This document shows, in pieces, positions 16,940 to 25,460 of a stretch of 64,000 bases of DNA. Under the pieces are notes generated by a model. It was not told the DNA's origin. It saw only the letters and a list, made by a program, of their open reading frames with translations, and did no database searches. Both the position numbers and the translations under genes were made by a program. Source of the DNA: Chloroflexota bacterium. GTDB taxonomy: Bacteria > Chloroflexota > Anaerolineae > Anaerolineales > Villigracilaceae. How positions within the stretch are numbered: the stretch's first letter is position 1; each line of letters begins with the position of its first letter. The stretch spans positions 1 to 64,000 of the forward strand of contig JAEWVF010000061.1 of assembly GCA_023459215.1 (NCBI GenBank), read 5' to 3'.

Positions 16940-18486
16940 GCGAAAATCCGCGCATTCAAAAACTGAATGAAAAGAAAGCCCAATCCCGCCTGGGTGGCGG
17001 ACAGGAGCGCATCGATGCCCAGCACAAACGCGGCAAACTGACCGCCCGTGAGCGCATCGACCTGCTGCTCGACAAAGGCTCCTTCCGCGAAGTGGATGCC
17101 TTTGTGGTGCACCGCACCCATGATTTTGGTCTCGAAAAACAGAAATTTACCGGCGACAGCGTTATCACCGGCTGGGGAACCATCGACGGACGCCTGGTGT
17201 ATGTTTATGCCCAGGATTTCACCGTTTTTGGCGGTTCGCTCGGCGAAGTTCATGCCGAAAAAATCCTGAAAATCATGGATATGGCCATGAAAAACGGCGC
17301 ACCGATCATCGGGCTGAACGATTCCGGTGGCGCGCGCATCCAGGAAGGGGTGGTTTCCCTGGCGGGTTACGGCGAAATCTTCCTGCGCAACACCCTGGCA
17401 AGCGGGGTCATCCCCCAGATTTCGGCCATCATGGGGCCTTGCGCAGGCGGCGCAGTCTACTCGCCCGCCCTGACCGATTTCATCTTCATGACCCGCAACA
17501 GTTCGTATATGTTCGTTACCGGGCCGGATGTGGTCAAAACCGTCACCCACGAGGAAGTTTCCTTCGAAGACCTGGGCGGGGCCAGCGTTCACGCCGAGAA
17601 ATCCGGTGTTTGCCACGTGGCCGCCGACAGTGAAGCGGACACGCTCTACCTCATCCGCAAGCTGCTCGGCTACCTGCCGCAGAACAACATGGAAGATCCG
17701 CCCTTCATCCAGGGCGGAGACGATGCCCTGCGCGCCGATGAATTTCTCGACACCTGCATCCCCGAAGAGCCGAACAAACCCTACGATGTCAAGGAAATCC
17801 TGAACAAAATCGTCGATAACGGCCAGTTCTTCGAAATCCACGAGGGTTTCGCCGGCAATATCGTGGTCGGCTTCGCCCGCCTGGGCGGACACTCGGTCGG
17901 AATCATCGCCAACCAGCCGGCCGTGCTGGCGGGCGTGCTGGATATCGACTCGTCCGAAAAAGCCGGGCGCTTCGTGCGCTTCTGCGACGCCTTCAACATC
18001 CCGCTGGTAACGTTCGTTGATACGCCCGGCTACCTGCCCGGCACCAATCAGGAGCACCACGGCGTTATCCGCAACGGGGCCAAGCTCTTGTACGCCTACT
18101 GTGAAGCGACCGTGCCGAAGCTGACCGTCATCACCCGCAAAGCCTACGGCGGCGCCTACCTGGTGATGAGCAGCAAACACCTGCGCGGCGACCTGAACCT
18201 GGCCTGGCCGACCGCCGAAATCGCAGTGATGGGCCCGGACGGAGCCGTCAATGTGGTCATGCGCCGCGAAATGGAGCAGGCTGCCGATCCGCTGGCGCGC
18301 AAAGCGGAGTTGACCGCTGAATATCGCGAAAAATTCGCCAATCCGTATGTGGCCGCCGAGCGCGGATACATCGACGATGTTATCGAGCCGCGCGAAACCC
18401 GCGCCCGCCTGATCAATGCGCTGGAAATGTTGCAGAACAAGCGCGACGGCAACCCGGCCAAGAAACACGGCAATATTCCTCTCTAA
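16936..18486 (+). CDS. Acyl-CoA carboxylase carboxyltransferase subunit (PccB/MmdA family)
   Basis: A 516-residue carboxyltransferase of the crotonase-fold AccD/PccB family, which moves CO2 from biotin to an acyl-CoA such as propionyl- or acetyl-CoA. Recognisable blocks include GGSLGEVHAEKI, LNDSGGARIQEG (N-terminal oxyanion region), GPCAGGAVYSPAL, and the second half FVDTPGYLPGTNQE and KAYGGAYLVMSSKH. The length is normal. The biotin carboxylase and carrier follow in the same operon after an HD protein. PccB and MmdA homologs cannot be separated by eye, so whether it makes methylmalonyl-CoA or malonyl-CoA, or belongs to a decarboxylase, is open. The presence of a biotin carboxylase favours a carboxylase. 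Confidence 0.92.
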   Translation: MSENPRIQKLNEKKAQSRLGGGQERIDAQHKRGKLTARERIDLLLDKGSFREVDAFVVHRTHDFGLEKQKFTGDSVITGWGTIDGRLVYVYAQDFTVFGGSLGEVHAEKILKIMDMAMKNGAPIIGLNDSGGARIQEGVVSLAGYGEIFLRNTLASGVIPQISAIMGPCAGGAVYSPALTDFIFMTRNSSYMFVTGPDVVKTVTHEEVSFEDLGGASVHAEKSGVCHVAADSEADTLYLIRKLLGYLPQNNMEDPPFIQGGDDALRADEFLDTCIPEEPNKPYDVKEILNKIVDNGQFFEIHEGFAGNIVVGFARLGGHSVGIIANQPAVLAGVLDIDSSEKAGRFVRFCDAFNIPLVTFVDTPGYLPGTNQEHHGVIRNGAKLLYAYCEATVPKLTVITRKAYGGAYLVMSSKHLRGDLNLAWPTAEIAVMGPDGAVNVVMRREMEQAADPLARKAELTAEYREKFANPYVAAERGYIDDVIEPRETRARLINALEMLQNKRDGNPAKKHGNIPL

Positions 18487-18490
18487 GCGT

Positions 18491-19150
18491 ATGGACACGA
18501 TGAAACAAGCCGCCAACGAGCGCCTGCAAAAAATCGTTGATTTTGTGCTGGCGCAGCGCAAGCAGACCGAGACAGATGGAACCTTGTCGCCCGAATCGCT
18601 GGATTATCGCTGGAAGCATACCCTGCGCGTGACCCAGTACGGAAAAATGATCGCCGTGGAGGAGAAAGCCGACAGCGAAATCGTCCTGGCGGCCTGCATC
18701 CTGCACGACCTGGCAAAGTTCATCCCCGGCGACCATGGCGTCGAACATGGCCGGATCGGCGCGCGCCTGGCGCGCCCCTTCCTGCAAACGCTGGCATACT
18801 CACCCGAACAGATTGAGAACATCTGCTTTTCAATCGCCGTGCATGTCGATGACAAGGCCGATTTCGCCCACCCGCAGACCCTCGAATCAAAAATCGTCAG
18901 CGACGCCGACAATATCGACCGTTTCGGCGCATATCGGGTTTTGATGCGTTTCCACGAAGAGTTGGACGCTTACGAAAAACTGATCGCTTCCGCCGACCAG
19001 CGTTTGCTGACTTTGAAGAAATATCGTGAGCGCAACATTATGGGAACTCCTGCCGGCAACCGCCTGTTCAACCAGCAATTGGATATGCAAATCGCATTCC
19101 TAGAGCGCCTGGTTGCAGACAGCCGATTAACGGTTCTACCCGAGCTATAA
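18491..19150 (+). CDS. HD-domain phosphohydrolase
   Basis: A 219-residue protein of the HD superfamily, metal-dependent phosphohydrolases. The full metal set is visible: His43, His72-Asp73, His86, His118 and Asp138. Its size and the YRWKHTLRV opening resemble small soluble HD proteins of unknown substrate. Start options are 18491 (MDTMKQ) and 18500; both keep all motifs. It lies 4 bp after the carboxyltransferase and 13 bp before the biotin carboxylase, so it is made with the carboxylase. A nucleotide or CoA-related substrate is possible but not shown. Confidence 0.85.
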   Translation: MDTMKQAANERLQKIVDFVLAQRKQTETDGTLSPESLDYRWKHTLRVTQYGKMIAVEEKADSEIVLAACILHDLAKFIPGDHGVEHGRIGARLARPFLQTLAYSPEQIENICFSIAVHVDDKADFAHPQTLESKIVSDADNIDRFGAYRVLMRFHEELDAYEKLIASADQRLLTLKKYRERNIMGTPAGNRLFNQQLDMQIAFLERLVADSRLTVLPEL

Positions 19151-19163
19151 CCCAGGAGCAGAC

Positions 19164-20666
19164 ATGTTTAAAAAAGTATTGGTAGCCAATCGCGGCGAGA
19201 TCGCCGTCCGCATCATCCGCGCCTGCCGTGAACTGGGGCTGGAGACCGTCGCTGTTTTCTCCGAGGCCGATCGCCAGGCCCTGCACGTGCGCCTGGCCGA
19301 TGAAGCCTACCTGCTCGGTCCGGCCCCTTCGCGCGAATCGTACCTGCGCAGCGAAAAGATTCTCGAAATCATCAAAAAATCCGGAGCGGATGCCATCCAC
19401 CCCGGTTACGGCTTCCTGGCCGAGCGCGAAGACTTCGCCCAGGCCTGCATCGATGCCGGCATCGCCTTCATCGGCCCCAAGCCCTCTTCCATTGCCGCCA
19501 TGGGTGACAAGATGACCGCCCGCGAAACCGTGCGCAAGGCGGGCGTGCCGGTCGTGCCGGGCACCGAAGATGTCGGCAACCTGCACGATGACGAACTGCT
19601 GGGCGTCGCCCCAAAAATCGGTTTCCCGCTGCTGATCAAGGCCACCGCTGGGGGCGGCGGCAAAGGCATGCGCGAAGTGCGCAGCCTGGATGAAATGCCC
19701 GAACTGCTCAAATCGGCCCGGCGCGAAGCGGAATCCGCTTTCGGCGACGGCAATGTCTACCTGGAAAAGCTGGTCGAAGGCGCGCGCCACATCGAAATCC
19801 AAATCCTGGCCGATGGACACGGCAACGTCATCCACCTCGGCGAGCGCGACTGTTCGATCCAGCGCCGCCACCAGAAGCTGGTCGAGGAAGCGCCCTCGCC
19901 GTTCATGGACGAGGAATTGCGCCAAAAAATGGGCGAGGTGGCCGTCAAGGCCGCCCAGGCCGTCGATTACGTCAATGCCGGGACGATTGAGTTCCTGGTC
20001 GACAAGGACCGCAATTTCTTCTTCCTGGAAATGAACACCCGCCTGCAGGTCGAGCACCCGGTGACCGAAATGGTGACCGGCGTGGACATCGTCAAGGAGC
20101 AAATTCGCGTGGCGCGCGGGCGTCCGCTGCAATACAAGCAGGAGGATATCCGCTTCAACGGGGCAGCCATTGAGTGCCGGATCAACGCCGAAGACCCCTA
20201 CAACGCCTTTATGCCATCGACCGGTAAAATCAGCCACAGCCTGCTGCCGACCGGCCCCGGTATCCGCGTCGACACCGGCGTATATCCCGGTTTCGAGATC
20301 ACCCCCTTCTACGACCCGATGATTTCGAAGCTGATCGTCTGGGGCGAGACGCGCGCCCAGGCCATCCTGCGCATGCGCCGCGCGCTGGAGGAATACCGCA
20401 TCGTTGGGGTACGCACCAATATCCCCTTCCACCAGACTTTGATGGACAGCCACCGCTTCATGGGCGGACAATACGATACGCGTTTCGTCGAGGAGCGCTT
20501 TGCCATCCACGATGAGGACGATCCGATCATGGCCGAAATCGCAGCCGCCCTGGCAACCCTGGCGGCCCACCAGCAGACCCAGCGCGCCGCCCAATTCGTG
20601 CAGCGCAACGAGCGCGATACCTCCAACTGGAAGTGGGTCGGACGCTGGGAAAGGATGCACCGATGA
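19164..20666 (+). CDS. accC: Acetyl/propionyl-CoA carboxylase biotin carboxylase subunit
   Basis: Biotin carboxylase uses ATP and bicarbonate to carboxylate biotin on the carrier protein. The 500-residue ATP-grasp protein has MFKKVLVANRGEIAVRIIRA at the N-terminus, the glycine loop GGGGKG (163-168), and catalytic residues aligned to the E. coli enzyme at Glu289, Asn291, Arg293 and Glu297 within LEMNTRLQVEHPVTE. AGGAG precedes the ATG. The C-terminus extends about 50 residues past a typical AccC, without a fused biotin domain; the carrier is the next gene and overlaps by ATGA. Confidence 0.94.
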   Translation: MFKKVLVANRGEIAVRIIRACRELGLETVAVFSEADRQALHVRLADEAYLLGPAPSRESYLRSEKILEIIKKSGADAIHPGYGFLAEREDFAQACIDAGIAFIGPKPSSIAAMGDKMTARETVRKAGVPVVPGTEDVGNLHDDELLGVAPKIGFPLLIKATAGGGGKGMREVRSLDEMPELLKSARREAESAFGDGNVYLEKLVEGARHIEIQILADGHGNVIHLGERDCSIQRRHQKLVEEAPSPFMDEELRQKMGEVAVKAAQAVDYVNAGTIEFLVDKDRNFFFLEMNTRLQVEHPVTEMVTGVDIVKEQIRVARGRPLQYKQEDIRFNGAAIECRINAEDPYNAFMPSTGKISHSLLPTGPGIRVDTGVYPGFEITPFYDPMISKLIVWGETRAQAILRMRRALEEYRIVGVRTNIPFHQTLMDSHRFMGGQYDTRFVEERFAIHDEDDPIMAEIAAALATLAAHQQTQRAAQFVQRNERDTSNWKWVGRWERMHR

Positions 20667-21160
20667 AATACGTTACCACCGTTGACGGCAAGGAATTCAC
20701 GGTCGAAATCGTGGACGAGAAACACATCCGCATCAACGAACGCCTGCTGGATGTCGATTTCGAATCAATCAGCGGCCAGCCGGTCTATTCGCTGCTGATT
20801 GGCGGCAAATCCTATGAAGCCTACGTTTCACCTGACGATGAGCAATGGGAAGTCCTGCTGCGTGGACGCCTGTATCAGGCCGAGGTGCAGGATGAGCGTG
20901 AAAAACGCCTGCGCAGCGCGGGCGGGGCAGGCGCCGCCGAGGGCGGCGAGTTCCAGATGAAAGCGCCCATGCCCGGTCTGGTGGTTGCCATCCCGGTCGA
21001 GGAAGGCCAGCAGGTCAAAAAAGGCCAGGTTTTGCTGATTCTCGAGTCGATGAAAATGCAGAATGAACTCAAATCCCCGCGCGATGGACAGATTCAGCGC
21101 ATCAAGGTCAAGGCCGGCGAAACGGTCGAGCAAAAGCAAACCCTGTTGAGTGTGATATAA
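20663..21160 (+). CDS. Biotin carboxyl carrier protein of acyl-CoA carboxylase
   Basis: A 165-residue protein. Residues 1 to about 90 form a poorly conserved adaptor region, followed by a short Gly/Ala-rich linker (SAGGAGAAEGGE) and a biotinyl domain of about 70 residues. The biotin-accepting Lys131 sits in ESMKMQNEL, and the flanking APMPG and VKKGQ turns are canonical. This organisation resembles the C-terminal portion of PccA or a decarboxylase gamma subunit split off as its own gene. It is translated in an ATGA overlap with accC. The 5-prime extension of the reading frame lies inside accC and is not used. Confidence 0.92.
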   Translation: MKYVTTVDGKEFTVEIVDEKHIRINERLLDVDFESISGQPVYSLLIGGKSYEAYVSPDDEQWEVLLRGRLYQAEVQDEREKRLRSAGGAGAAEGGEFQMKAPMPGLVVAIPVEEGQQVKKGQVLLILESMKMQNELKSPRDGQIQRIKVKAGETVEQKQTLLSVI

Positions 21161-21168
21161 ATAGGTGC

Positions 21169-21789
21169 ATGAGCAAAAATAACCAGGAAATCGAAGCCAA
21201 ATTTGCGGTGCGCGACCTCGCCCCCATTCAAGCCCGCCTGCTTGAGATGGGGGCGGTTTGTATGGTGCCGCGCCAGATGGAATTTAACCTGCGCTACGAT
21301 GCCCCCGATGGTCACCTGAGCGCAACCGGCCAGGTTTTGCGTCTGCGCCGCTACGATGACATCCGCATGACCTATAAAGGCCCCGGCCTGCGCACTGACG
21401 GCGTGCTGGAACGGACCGAAATCGAAACCACGCTTGGCGATTTCGACTCGGCCCGCCAGATTCTCGAATCTCTTGGCTACACGCCAATATTTCTCTATGA
21501 GAAATATCGCGCCATCTGGCAGTTGGGTGAAAACCAGGTTATGCTCGATGAAATGCCTTTTGGGAAATTTATTGAAATCGAATCGGCCAGCGCCGACGAG
21601 GTGCGCGGACTGGCCCGCCAGCTTGGCCTGAACCCGTATGCCGCCATCCCGGCCAGTTACCAGTCGCTGTTCGAGCGGACCAAAGCCAGTCGTCGGCTGA
21701 CCTTCAGCGATATTACTTTTGCCAATTTCAACGGGATTCGGATCGAGCCGGAAGATTATCAGAGCGAGTTCGCCGAAGAGAGCGCATAA
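21169..21789 (+). CDS. CYTH-domain protein (class IV adenylate cyclase/triphosphatase-like)
   Basis: A 206-residue protein. CYTH proteins bind triphosphate compounds inside a beta tunnel and include class IV adenylyl cyclases (CyaB) and thiamine or inorganic triphosphatases. The signature ExExK is here as EIEAKF at residues 7-12. Alternating basic and acidic strands follow (VLRLRRY, MTYKGPG, RTEIETTL, FIEIE) as in the family. AGGTG precedes ATG, 8 bp after the carrier protein stop, so it ends the carboxylase operon. Its last 31 bases overlap the end of murI on the opposite strand. Substrate undetermined. Confidence 0.88.
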   Translation: MSKNNQEIEAKFAVRDLAPIQARLLEMGAVCMVPRQMEFNLRYDAPDGHLSATGQVLRLRRYDDIRMTYKGPGLRTDGVLERTEIETTLGDFDSARQILESLGYTPIFLYEKYRAIWQLGENQVMLDEMPFGKFIEIESASADEVRGLARQLGLNPYAAIPASYQSLFERTKASRRLTFSDITFANFNGIRIEPEDYQSEFAEESA

Positions 21790-22595
21790 ACCTGCTGCGC
21801 CTGCCAGCCCAGGCCGGTCGCCTGGCCGGTCTCGCCCAACAAATCGAATAGCAGGGATTGGAACGAAGCGACAGAGCCGGAGGTGTAATACTGCACCCCG
21901 GCTTTTTGCTCATCCCCCGCCAGGAGGCCGCGCGCGGCGAGCACCCGCCTGACCTGCCGCGCCACCGCCGGGGCCGGATCAATCACCCGCAGTCCCGGCC
22001 CGCCAATCTGCTCGATCAACGGAATGACGAACGGATAGTGGGTACAGCCCATCACCACCGTATCGGCCCCGGCTGCCAGCATCGGGCGCAGGGCGGTTTC
22101 CAGGATACGGCGCGTTTCCGGCCCGGACAAATCGCCGCGCTCGATCTGGCCGACCAGACCCGGACAGGCATCCTGCATCACGGTCACACCGCGCGCAAAA
22201 CGCTCCAGGACCGAGGCGTACAACGCCCCCTGGAAGGTGGCCGGAGTGGCCAGAACGCCGACCACGCCGCTTTCGGTCTGCTCGGCAGCCGGTTTAACCG
22301 CCGGCTCCATGCCGACAATCGGCACATCCGGGAAGGTTTCACGCAGGTGGTGCAGGGCCGCCGCCGAAGCCGCATTGCAGGCGACGACGACCATTTTTGC
22401 GCCCTGCGCCAGCAAAAAGCGCGTGATCTCCACCGAAAAGGCCTGCACCTCGGCCAACGGACGCGGACCATAGGGGACGTGGCCCTGATCGGCCACATAC
22501 ACCAGGCTTTCCGCCGGCAGCAGCGCCCGGATGGCGCGCAAAACGGACAATCCACCAATGCCAGAGTCAAAAATACCGATGGGGGAAGAGGACAT
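21759..22595 (-). CDS. murI: Glutamate racemase
   Basis: MurI makes D-glutamate for peptidoglycan. The 278-residue product has the FDSGIGGLSVL opening, with Asp and Ser of the active site, the first catalytic Cys in VVACNAASAAAL and the second in MGCTHYPFVIPL. The Met at 22595 starts the conserved region directly; seven more residues are possible upstream. It converges on the CYTH gene with a 31-bp 3-prime overlap. With murE at the right end of the window it indicates a cell wall with D-Glu. Confidence 0.94.
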   Translation of the reverse strand: MSSSPIGIFDSGIGGLSVLRAIRALLPAESLVYVADQGHVPYGPRPLAEVQAFSVEITRFLLAQGAKMVVVACNAASAAALHHLRETFPDVPIVGMEPAVKPAAEQTESGVVGVLATPATFQGALYASVLERFARGVTVMQDACPGLVGQIERGDLSGPETRRILETALRPMLAAGADTVVMGCTHYPFVIPLIEQIGGPGLRVIDPAPAVARQVRRVLAARGLLAGDEQKAGVQYYTSGSVASFQSLLFDLLGETGQATGLGWQAQQVYALSSANSL

Positions 22596-22677
22596 AAGCG
22601 CAGTTTTACCATACACAACCCAAAATAGGGGAGAAAACCTACAGGGTCTTTGGGAATCTCCGGGATGGGTATTTTTT

Positions 22678-22774
22678 GTACACGGAAAACGCGGAAAACA
22701 CAGAGAAACACGGATAAATCGTTGTTAAAAAAACCTTTCCGTGCGTTTCCGTCAATTCCGTGTGTTCCGTGTAC
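22678..22774. repeat. Imperfect intergenic dyad (CACGG family)
   Basis: The 647-bp gap 22596-23242 has no gene. Its left part holds arms GTACACGGAAA (22678-22688) and GTTCCGTGTAC (22764-22774), with CACGG/CCGTG repeats between them, like the dyad at 89-172. The middle (22800-22930) shows only short palindromes. The right part is the tRNA-fragment array. Confidence 0.6.
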
Positions 22775-22940
22775 GAGTTTTCACGGTAAATCCCAGAGAG
22801 CCAACCTACAGGCTGGCATCTTTATGCTGAAAGCATTGCCGTTTTCTGCGGGTTTTTCTCCCCGCAAACCCGCCCGGACGTAAAACGTCGGGGCTATTCC
22901 TACGAAACCATCTTCGATGGTTGTTCTGCTGTGGTAAAAC

Positions 22941-23242
22941 AAAAATCCCCGGTTTAATGGGGATTTTCTTTGGCGGAGAGGGCAGGATTTGAATGTCATC
23001 CCCTGAATGGGGACGCGCAAACCCCAAAACAAAAATCCCCGTCGAATAACAGGGATTTTTAGCGGAGAGGGCCGGATTTGAATGTCATCCCCTGAATGGG
23101 GGCGCGCGAACCCCAAAAGCAAAAATCCCCGGTTTAATGGGGATTTTCTTTGGCGGAGAGGGTGGGATTTGAATGTCATCCCCTGAATGGGGACGCGCAA
23201 ACCCCAAAACAAAAATCCCCGTCGAATAACAGGGATTTTTAG
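22941..23242 (-). repeat. 90-bp tandem array of tRNA-Ser 3' fragments with hairpins
   Basis: Four units start at 22941, 23031, 23121 and 23211, exactly 90 bp apart. Units 1 and 3 match each other, as do 2 and 4, so there is also a 180-bp period. Read on the minus strand, each unit holds a copy of the acceptor and 3' T-arm of the neighbouring tRNA-Ser (ending CCTCTCCG). A terminator-like stem follows, AAAATCCCC...GGGGATTTT or AAAAATCCC...GGGATTTTT. In the partial copies the 5' side of the T-stem is replaced by a CCCC-ATTCA-GGGG segment, so they cannot fold as tRNA. Units 1 and 3 carry a GCCA end, whereas the intact tRNA is followed by CTA. Reading frames across this array are artefacts. Confidence 0.9.
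23211..23240 (-). terminator. Rho-independent terminator of tRNA-Ser
   Basis: AAAAATCCC (23211-23219) pairs with GGGATTTTT (23232-23240) around a 12-nt loop. It begins 2 bp after the tRNA 3' end on the minus strand and finishes with a T-run. Confidence 0.75.
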
Positions 23243-23329
23243 CGGAGAGGGCGGGATTTGAACCCGCGAACCCTTGCAGGTTACACGCTTTCCAAGCGAG
23301 CGCGCTAAGCCAGACTACGCGACCTCTCC
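23243..23329 (-). tRNA. tRNA-Ser (anticodon GGA)
   Basis: This is an 87-nt tRNA on the minus strand. The acceptor stem is GGAGAGG (5') with CCTCTCC (3') and discriminator G at 23243. The anticodon loop TTGGAAA gives GGA, reading UCC/UCU serine codons. A long variable arm typical of Ser and the T-loop TTCAAAT are present. The 3' CCA is not encoded, since CTA follows. The anticodon stem appears to have one U-U mismatch. Confidence 0.93.
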
Positions 23330-23520
23330 AGTTATGCTGCTTTTTTTCCACAGCGGGCGGTATTATACCACAGGTTTTTTACAGACTGCCACTGCCAAAA
23401 TAGGAATTTTCCGCTTCGGGATAACCAAAAAACAGGTTTGGCGACTTATCCTTGGTACAAGAGTCTTTCTTCACTTTTTTGCTCAGCATTTGAAGCTGTT
23501 ATTAAATGGGCAGGTAGTGG

Positions 23521-24318
23521 TTATGGAAACTTAACATTGATTTCTCGAATCACGTATTTCAGGAATTTGACCGCATCCAACATGCGGACAATTCTTGAGC
23601 GATACAAGGATTTCTTTTTTCCCTCGCGGATGCGGATGGCTTCCTGAATAATTGAATGCCACTGATTGGGCAGACAGGTCAGCGTATATTCCGCGGCTTT
23701 TGTTTTCGTGGTGATTGCGTTCTCCTGGAAGGTATAAAACTGCCGCAAGACCCCCAATACCGTCCATTGAATCCCCCAATCCGAAAGCATGAGGAGGAAA
23801 CCATCGACGCGATTGCTCCAACGGAGCCAGTAGGAGTTTAAATTGTCCTTCATCCTGGCGATGAGCAAATCCCAATCCACCTGAAAAGGCAGGTCGGCGG
23901 GTTCCGGACCGGAAACGGCTATGCCGTGATTTTTCAGGATCCACCAGGTGACGGAGTTAATCTCAAAATGCCCCCTTTCATGCAGTTTGCCATCATGATA
24001 ATAGGGCTGCGCTTCGATCTCGCCCTCGAAACGGCCCAAATCAAAATTGCGCAGATAACAACCGGACATTTTCCACTTCGGGAAATCCTTCTCGATTTCC
24101 TGGTGAATGGCGCTAAGTTTTTCGAGATCCGCGCGATGTGCTGCGCGATTAAGAACCGTGACAAAGTCAATATCGCTATACTGCTCGTTGAAGCCATCCA
24201 GGGCGATTGAGCCAACAAGGTAAAAACCGCCAATCAAGCCGGGCAGTTCCGCGCTCGTTCGCGAGATATAGCTTTCCAGGGTGGGGCGGATACGTTCGGG
24301 GATGCGTTGATGGATCAT
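23521..24318 (-). CDS. AadA-like nucleotidyltransferase (aminoglycoside adenylyltransferase family)
   Basis: A 265-residue protein. The N-terminal nucleotidyltransferase motif YLVGSIALDGFNEQYSDIDF contains the GS and D-x-D metal site. The helical C-terminal half, with WTVLGVLRQFYTF and TKTKAAEYTL, matches the DUF4111/AadA type domain. Its length equals the spectinomycin/streptomycin adenylyltransferases (about 260 residues). Many environmental homologs have no proven resistance activity, so the substrate is unknown. It is a one-gene unit, last in the row of minus-strand genes beside tRNA-Ser. A short copy of the cassette element (23470-23512) follows its stop and the end of another (24345-24364) precedes its start. 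Confidence 0.8.
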   Translation of the reverse strand: MIHQRIPERIRPTLESYISRTSAELPGLIGGFYLVGSIALDGFNEQYSDIDFVTVLNRAAHRADLEKLSAIHQEIEKDFPKWKMSGCYLRNFDLGRFEGEIEAQPYYHDGKLHERGHFEINSVTWWILKNHGIAVSGPEPADLPFQVDWDLLIARMKDNLNSYWLRWSNRVDGFLLMLSDWGIQWTVLGVLRQFYTFQENAITTKTKAAEYTLTCLPNQWHSIIQEAIRIREGKKKSLYRSRIVRMLDAVKFLKYVIREINVKFP

Positions 24319-24344
24319 TTTGTCAGACTCTCAAGTCCGCGAGG

Positions 24345-24364
24345 GCGGAATGCGGCGATACTAC
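24345..24364 (-). repeat. Truncated copy of the cassette-separating element
   Basis: These 20 bases match 26454-26473 at 19 positions, corresponding to one end of the 137-bp element described at 25461 and 26455. It overlaps the stop codon of the lipoprotein gene that ends at 24361. Confidence 0.6.
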
Positions 24365-25428
24365 TCGGCAGGTGGAAGATAATACTTTAAGTCTTTTTTG
24401 ATGGCTATCATATATTCATTTGCTTTATCGGGCGGCAAATATTTGTTTAGGATTTTCTGCGCTTCAGCTTCTTCTCCTGCCAACATATAAGAGACCATTA
24501 TGTTGTAGAGCGTACATATCGCCCTATGATAATCGGGGATTTCCCTTTCAAGCTTGAAATATTCTTCATCTTCAACAGTTGGGTTTGAATAACGCTCCGC
24601 ACTCAAAAGAAGAAAAGGAGCATTTGGATTTTTTGCCCTGAATTCATTAAGGAAGTTGAAACCATCATGGAAATCGAGATAAGTATTCTTGAATTTATCT
24701 GTTGCTGGAAGATATTCACCAGATTGAGCTTGATATTCAAAAATAACTGATGGATAAACTGTGCAATTGCAAAAGGTAGACCAAAGCCTATCTAGGGTAA
24801 TATACTCATATGTCCCATTTTCATCTAAATCAACAAAAGTTCCTGGGCGAAAGTTGCCAATATCCAGTACCTTTTCAAGTGTATCGCCAGTTTTGTAAAC
24901 TATAGTTCCTACACAACAATTTCCACCTGACCACTGTGTAATGACAATATCAGGTTCCTCATCTCCGGTGAGATCAGCCCCCGTTTCTTCCCTGAACTTA
25001 GCAGGCCAACCCCATATTTCAACTTGCGGGTTGTCTTTTGATGAAATTGTAACGGCACAATAAGAGTATAGTGTAAGCCTGGGCTCGATATTACACCAAT
25101 GCCTTAACACATACTTTCCCAAATACAAATCATGAAAACTGAAATTCTGTCTTTGAACATTATCACCCATTTCGAAACAATCCCCTGGTCCACACGTTGG
25201 CAATGCTGCCGATTGAGGTGTTGGATAGCCCGAGAGTATTTCTGGCGTTGGTAAATTCCAGGGAGTTGGCGTCAAGGTAGGTGTACTGGTTGGTGTTGGA
25301 ATTTGCGCCGTTGCGGTGGTTGCAAATGTTGGTGATGCTGCCAAAGCGGTTGGATAAGGCGTAACCCCACCGCAAGATGCAAGAAAAATCGCACAAATCA
25401 GATATGTAGATATGATTTTGAGTTTCAT
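24361..25428 (-). CDS. Secreted lipoprotein, unknown function
   Basis: A 355-residue protein. The signal peptide MKLKIISTYLICAIFLASC ends in a lipobox with acylated Cys19. A Thr/Pro-rich linker (about residues 38-60) precedes the folded domain. The domain has several Cys (for example GNCCVGT, WSTFCNCTVY), suggesting disulfides, and a helical end (AEAQKILNKYLPPDKA) resembling a TPR hairpin. I do not recognise the central part. Its stop codon lies inside a 20-bp remnant of the cassette element, so the C-terminus may have been reshaped. It is an outer-face lipoprotein in a cassette-like unit. Confidence 0.7.
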   Translation of the reverse strand: MKLKIISTYLICAIFLASCGGVTPYPTALAASPTFATTATAQIPTPTSTPTLTPTPWNLPTPEILSGYPTPQSAALPTCGPGDCFEMGDNVQRQNFSFHDLYLGKYVLRHWCNIEPRLTLYSYCAVTISSKDNPQVEIWGWPAKFREETGADLTGDEEPDIVITQWSGGNCCVGTIVYKTGDTLEKVLDIGNFRPGTFVDLDENGTYEYITLDRLWSTFCNCTVYPSVIFEYQAQSGEYLPATDKFKNTYLDFHDGFNFLNEFRAKNPNAPFLLLSAERYSNPTVEDEEYFKLEREIPDYHRAICTLYNIMVSYMLAGEEAEAQKILNKYLPPDKANEYMIAIKKDLKYYLPPAE

Positions 25429-25460
25429 GGATTTATCAATGCCAAACTGCCAGAGCGGAG

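Noticed and set aside
16669..18561. A 630-codon minus-strand open frame
   Set aside because: It is the antisense shadow of the carboxyltransferase gene, whose protein motifs are unmistakable.
19068..20660. A 530-codon minus-strand open frame
   Set aside because: It is antisense to accC, a certain gene.
22781..23212. A 143-codon minus-strand frame with internal repeats
   Set aside because: It is produced by the 90-bp DNA repeat of tRNA fragments and has no ribosome site.
22941..23242. A CRISPR array
   Set aside because: Units are 90 bp with no spacer diversity, and they contain tRNA sequence and terminators; no cas gene is present.
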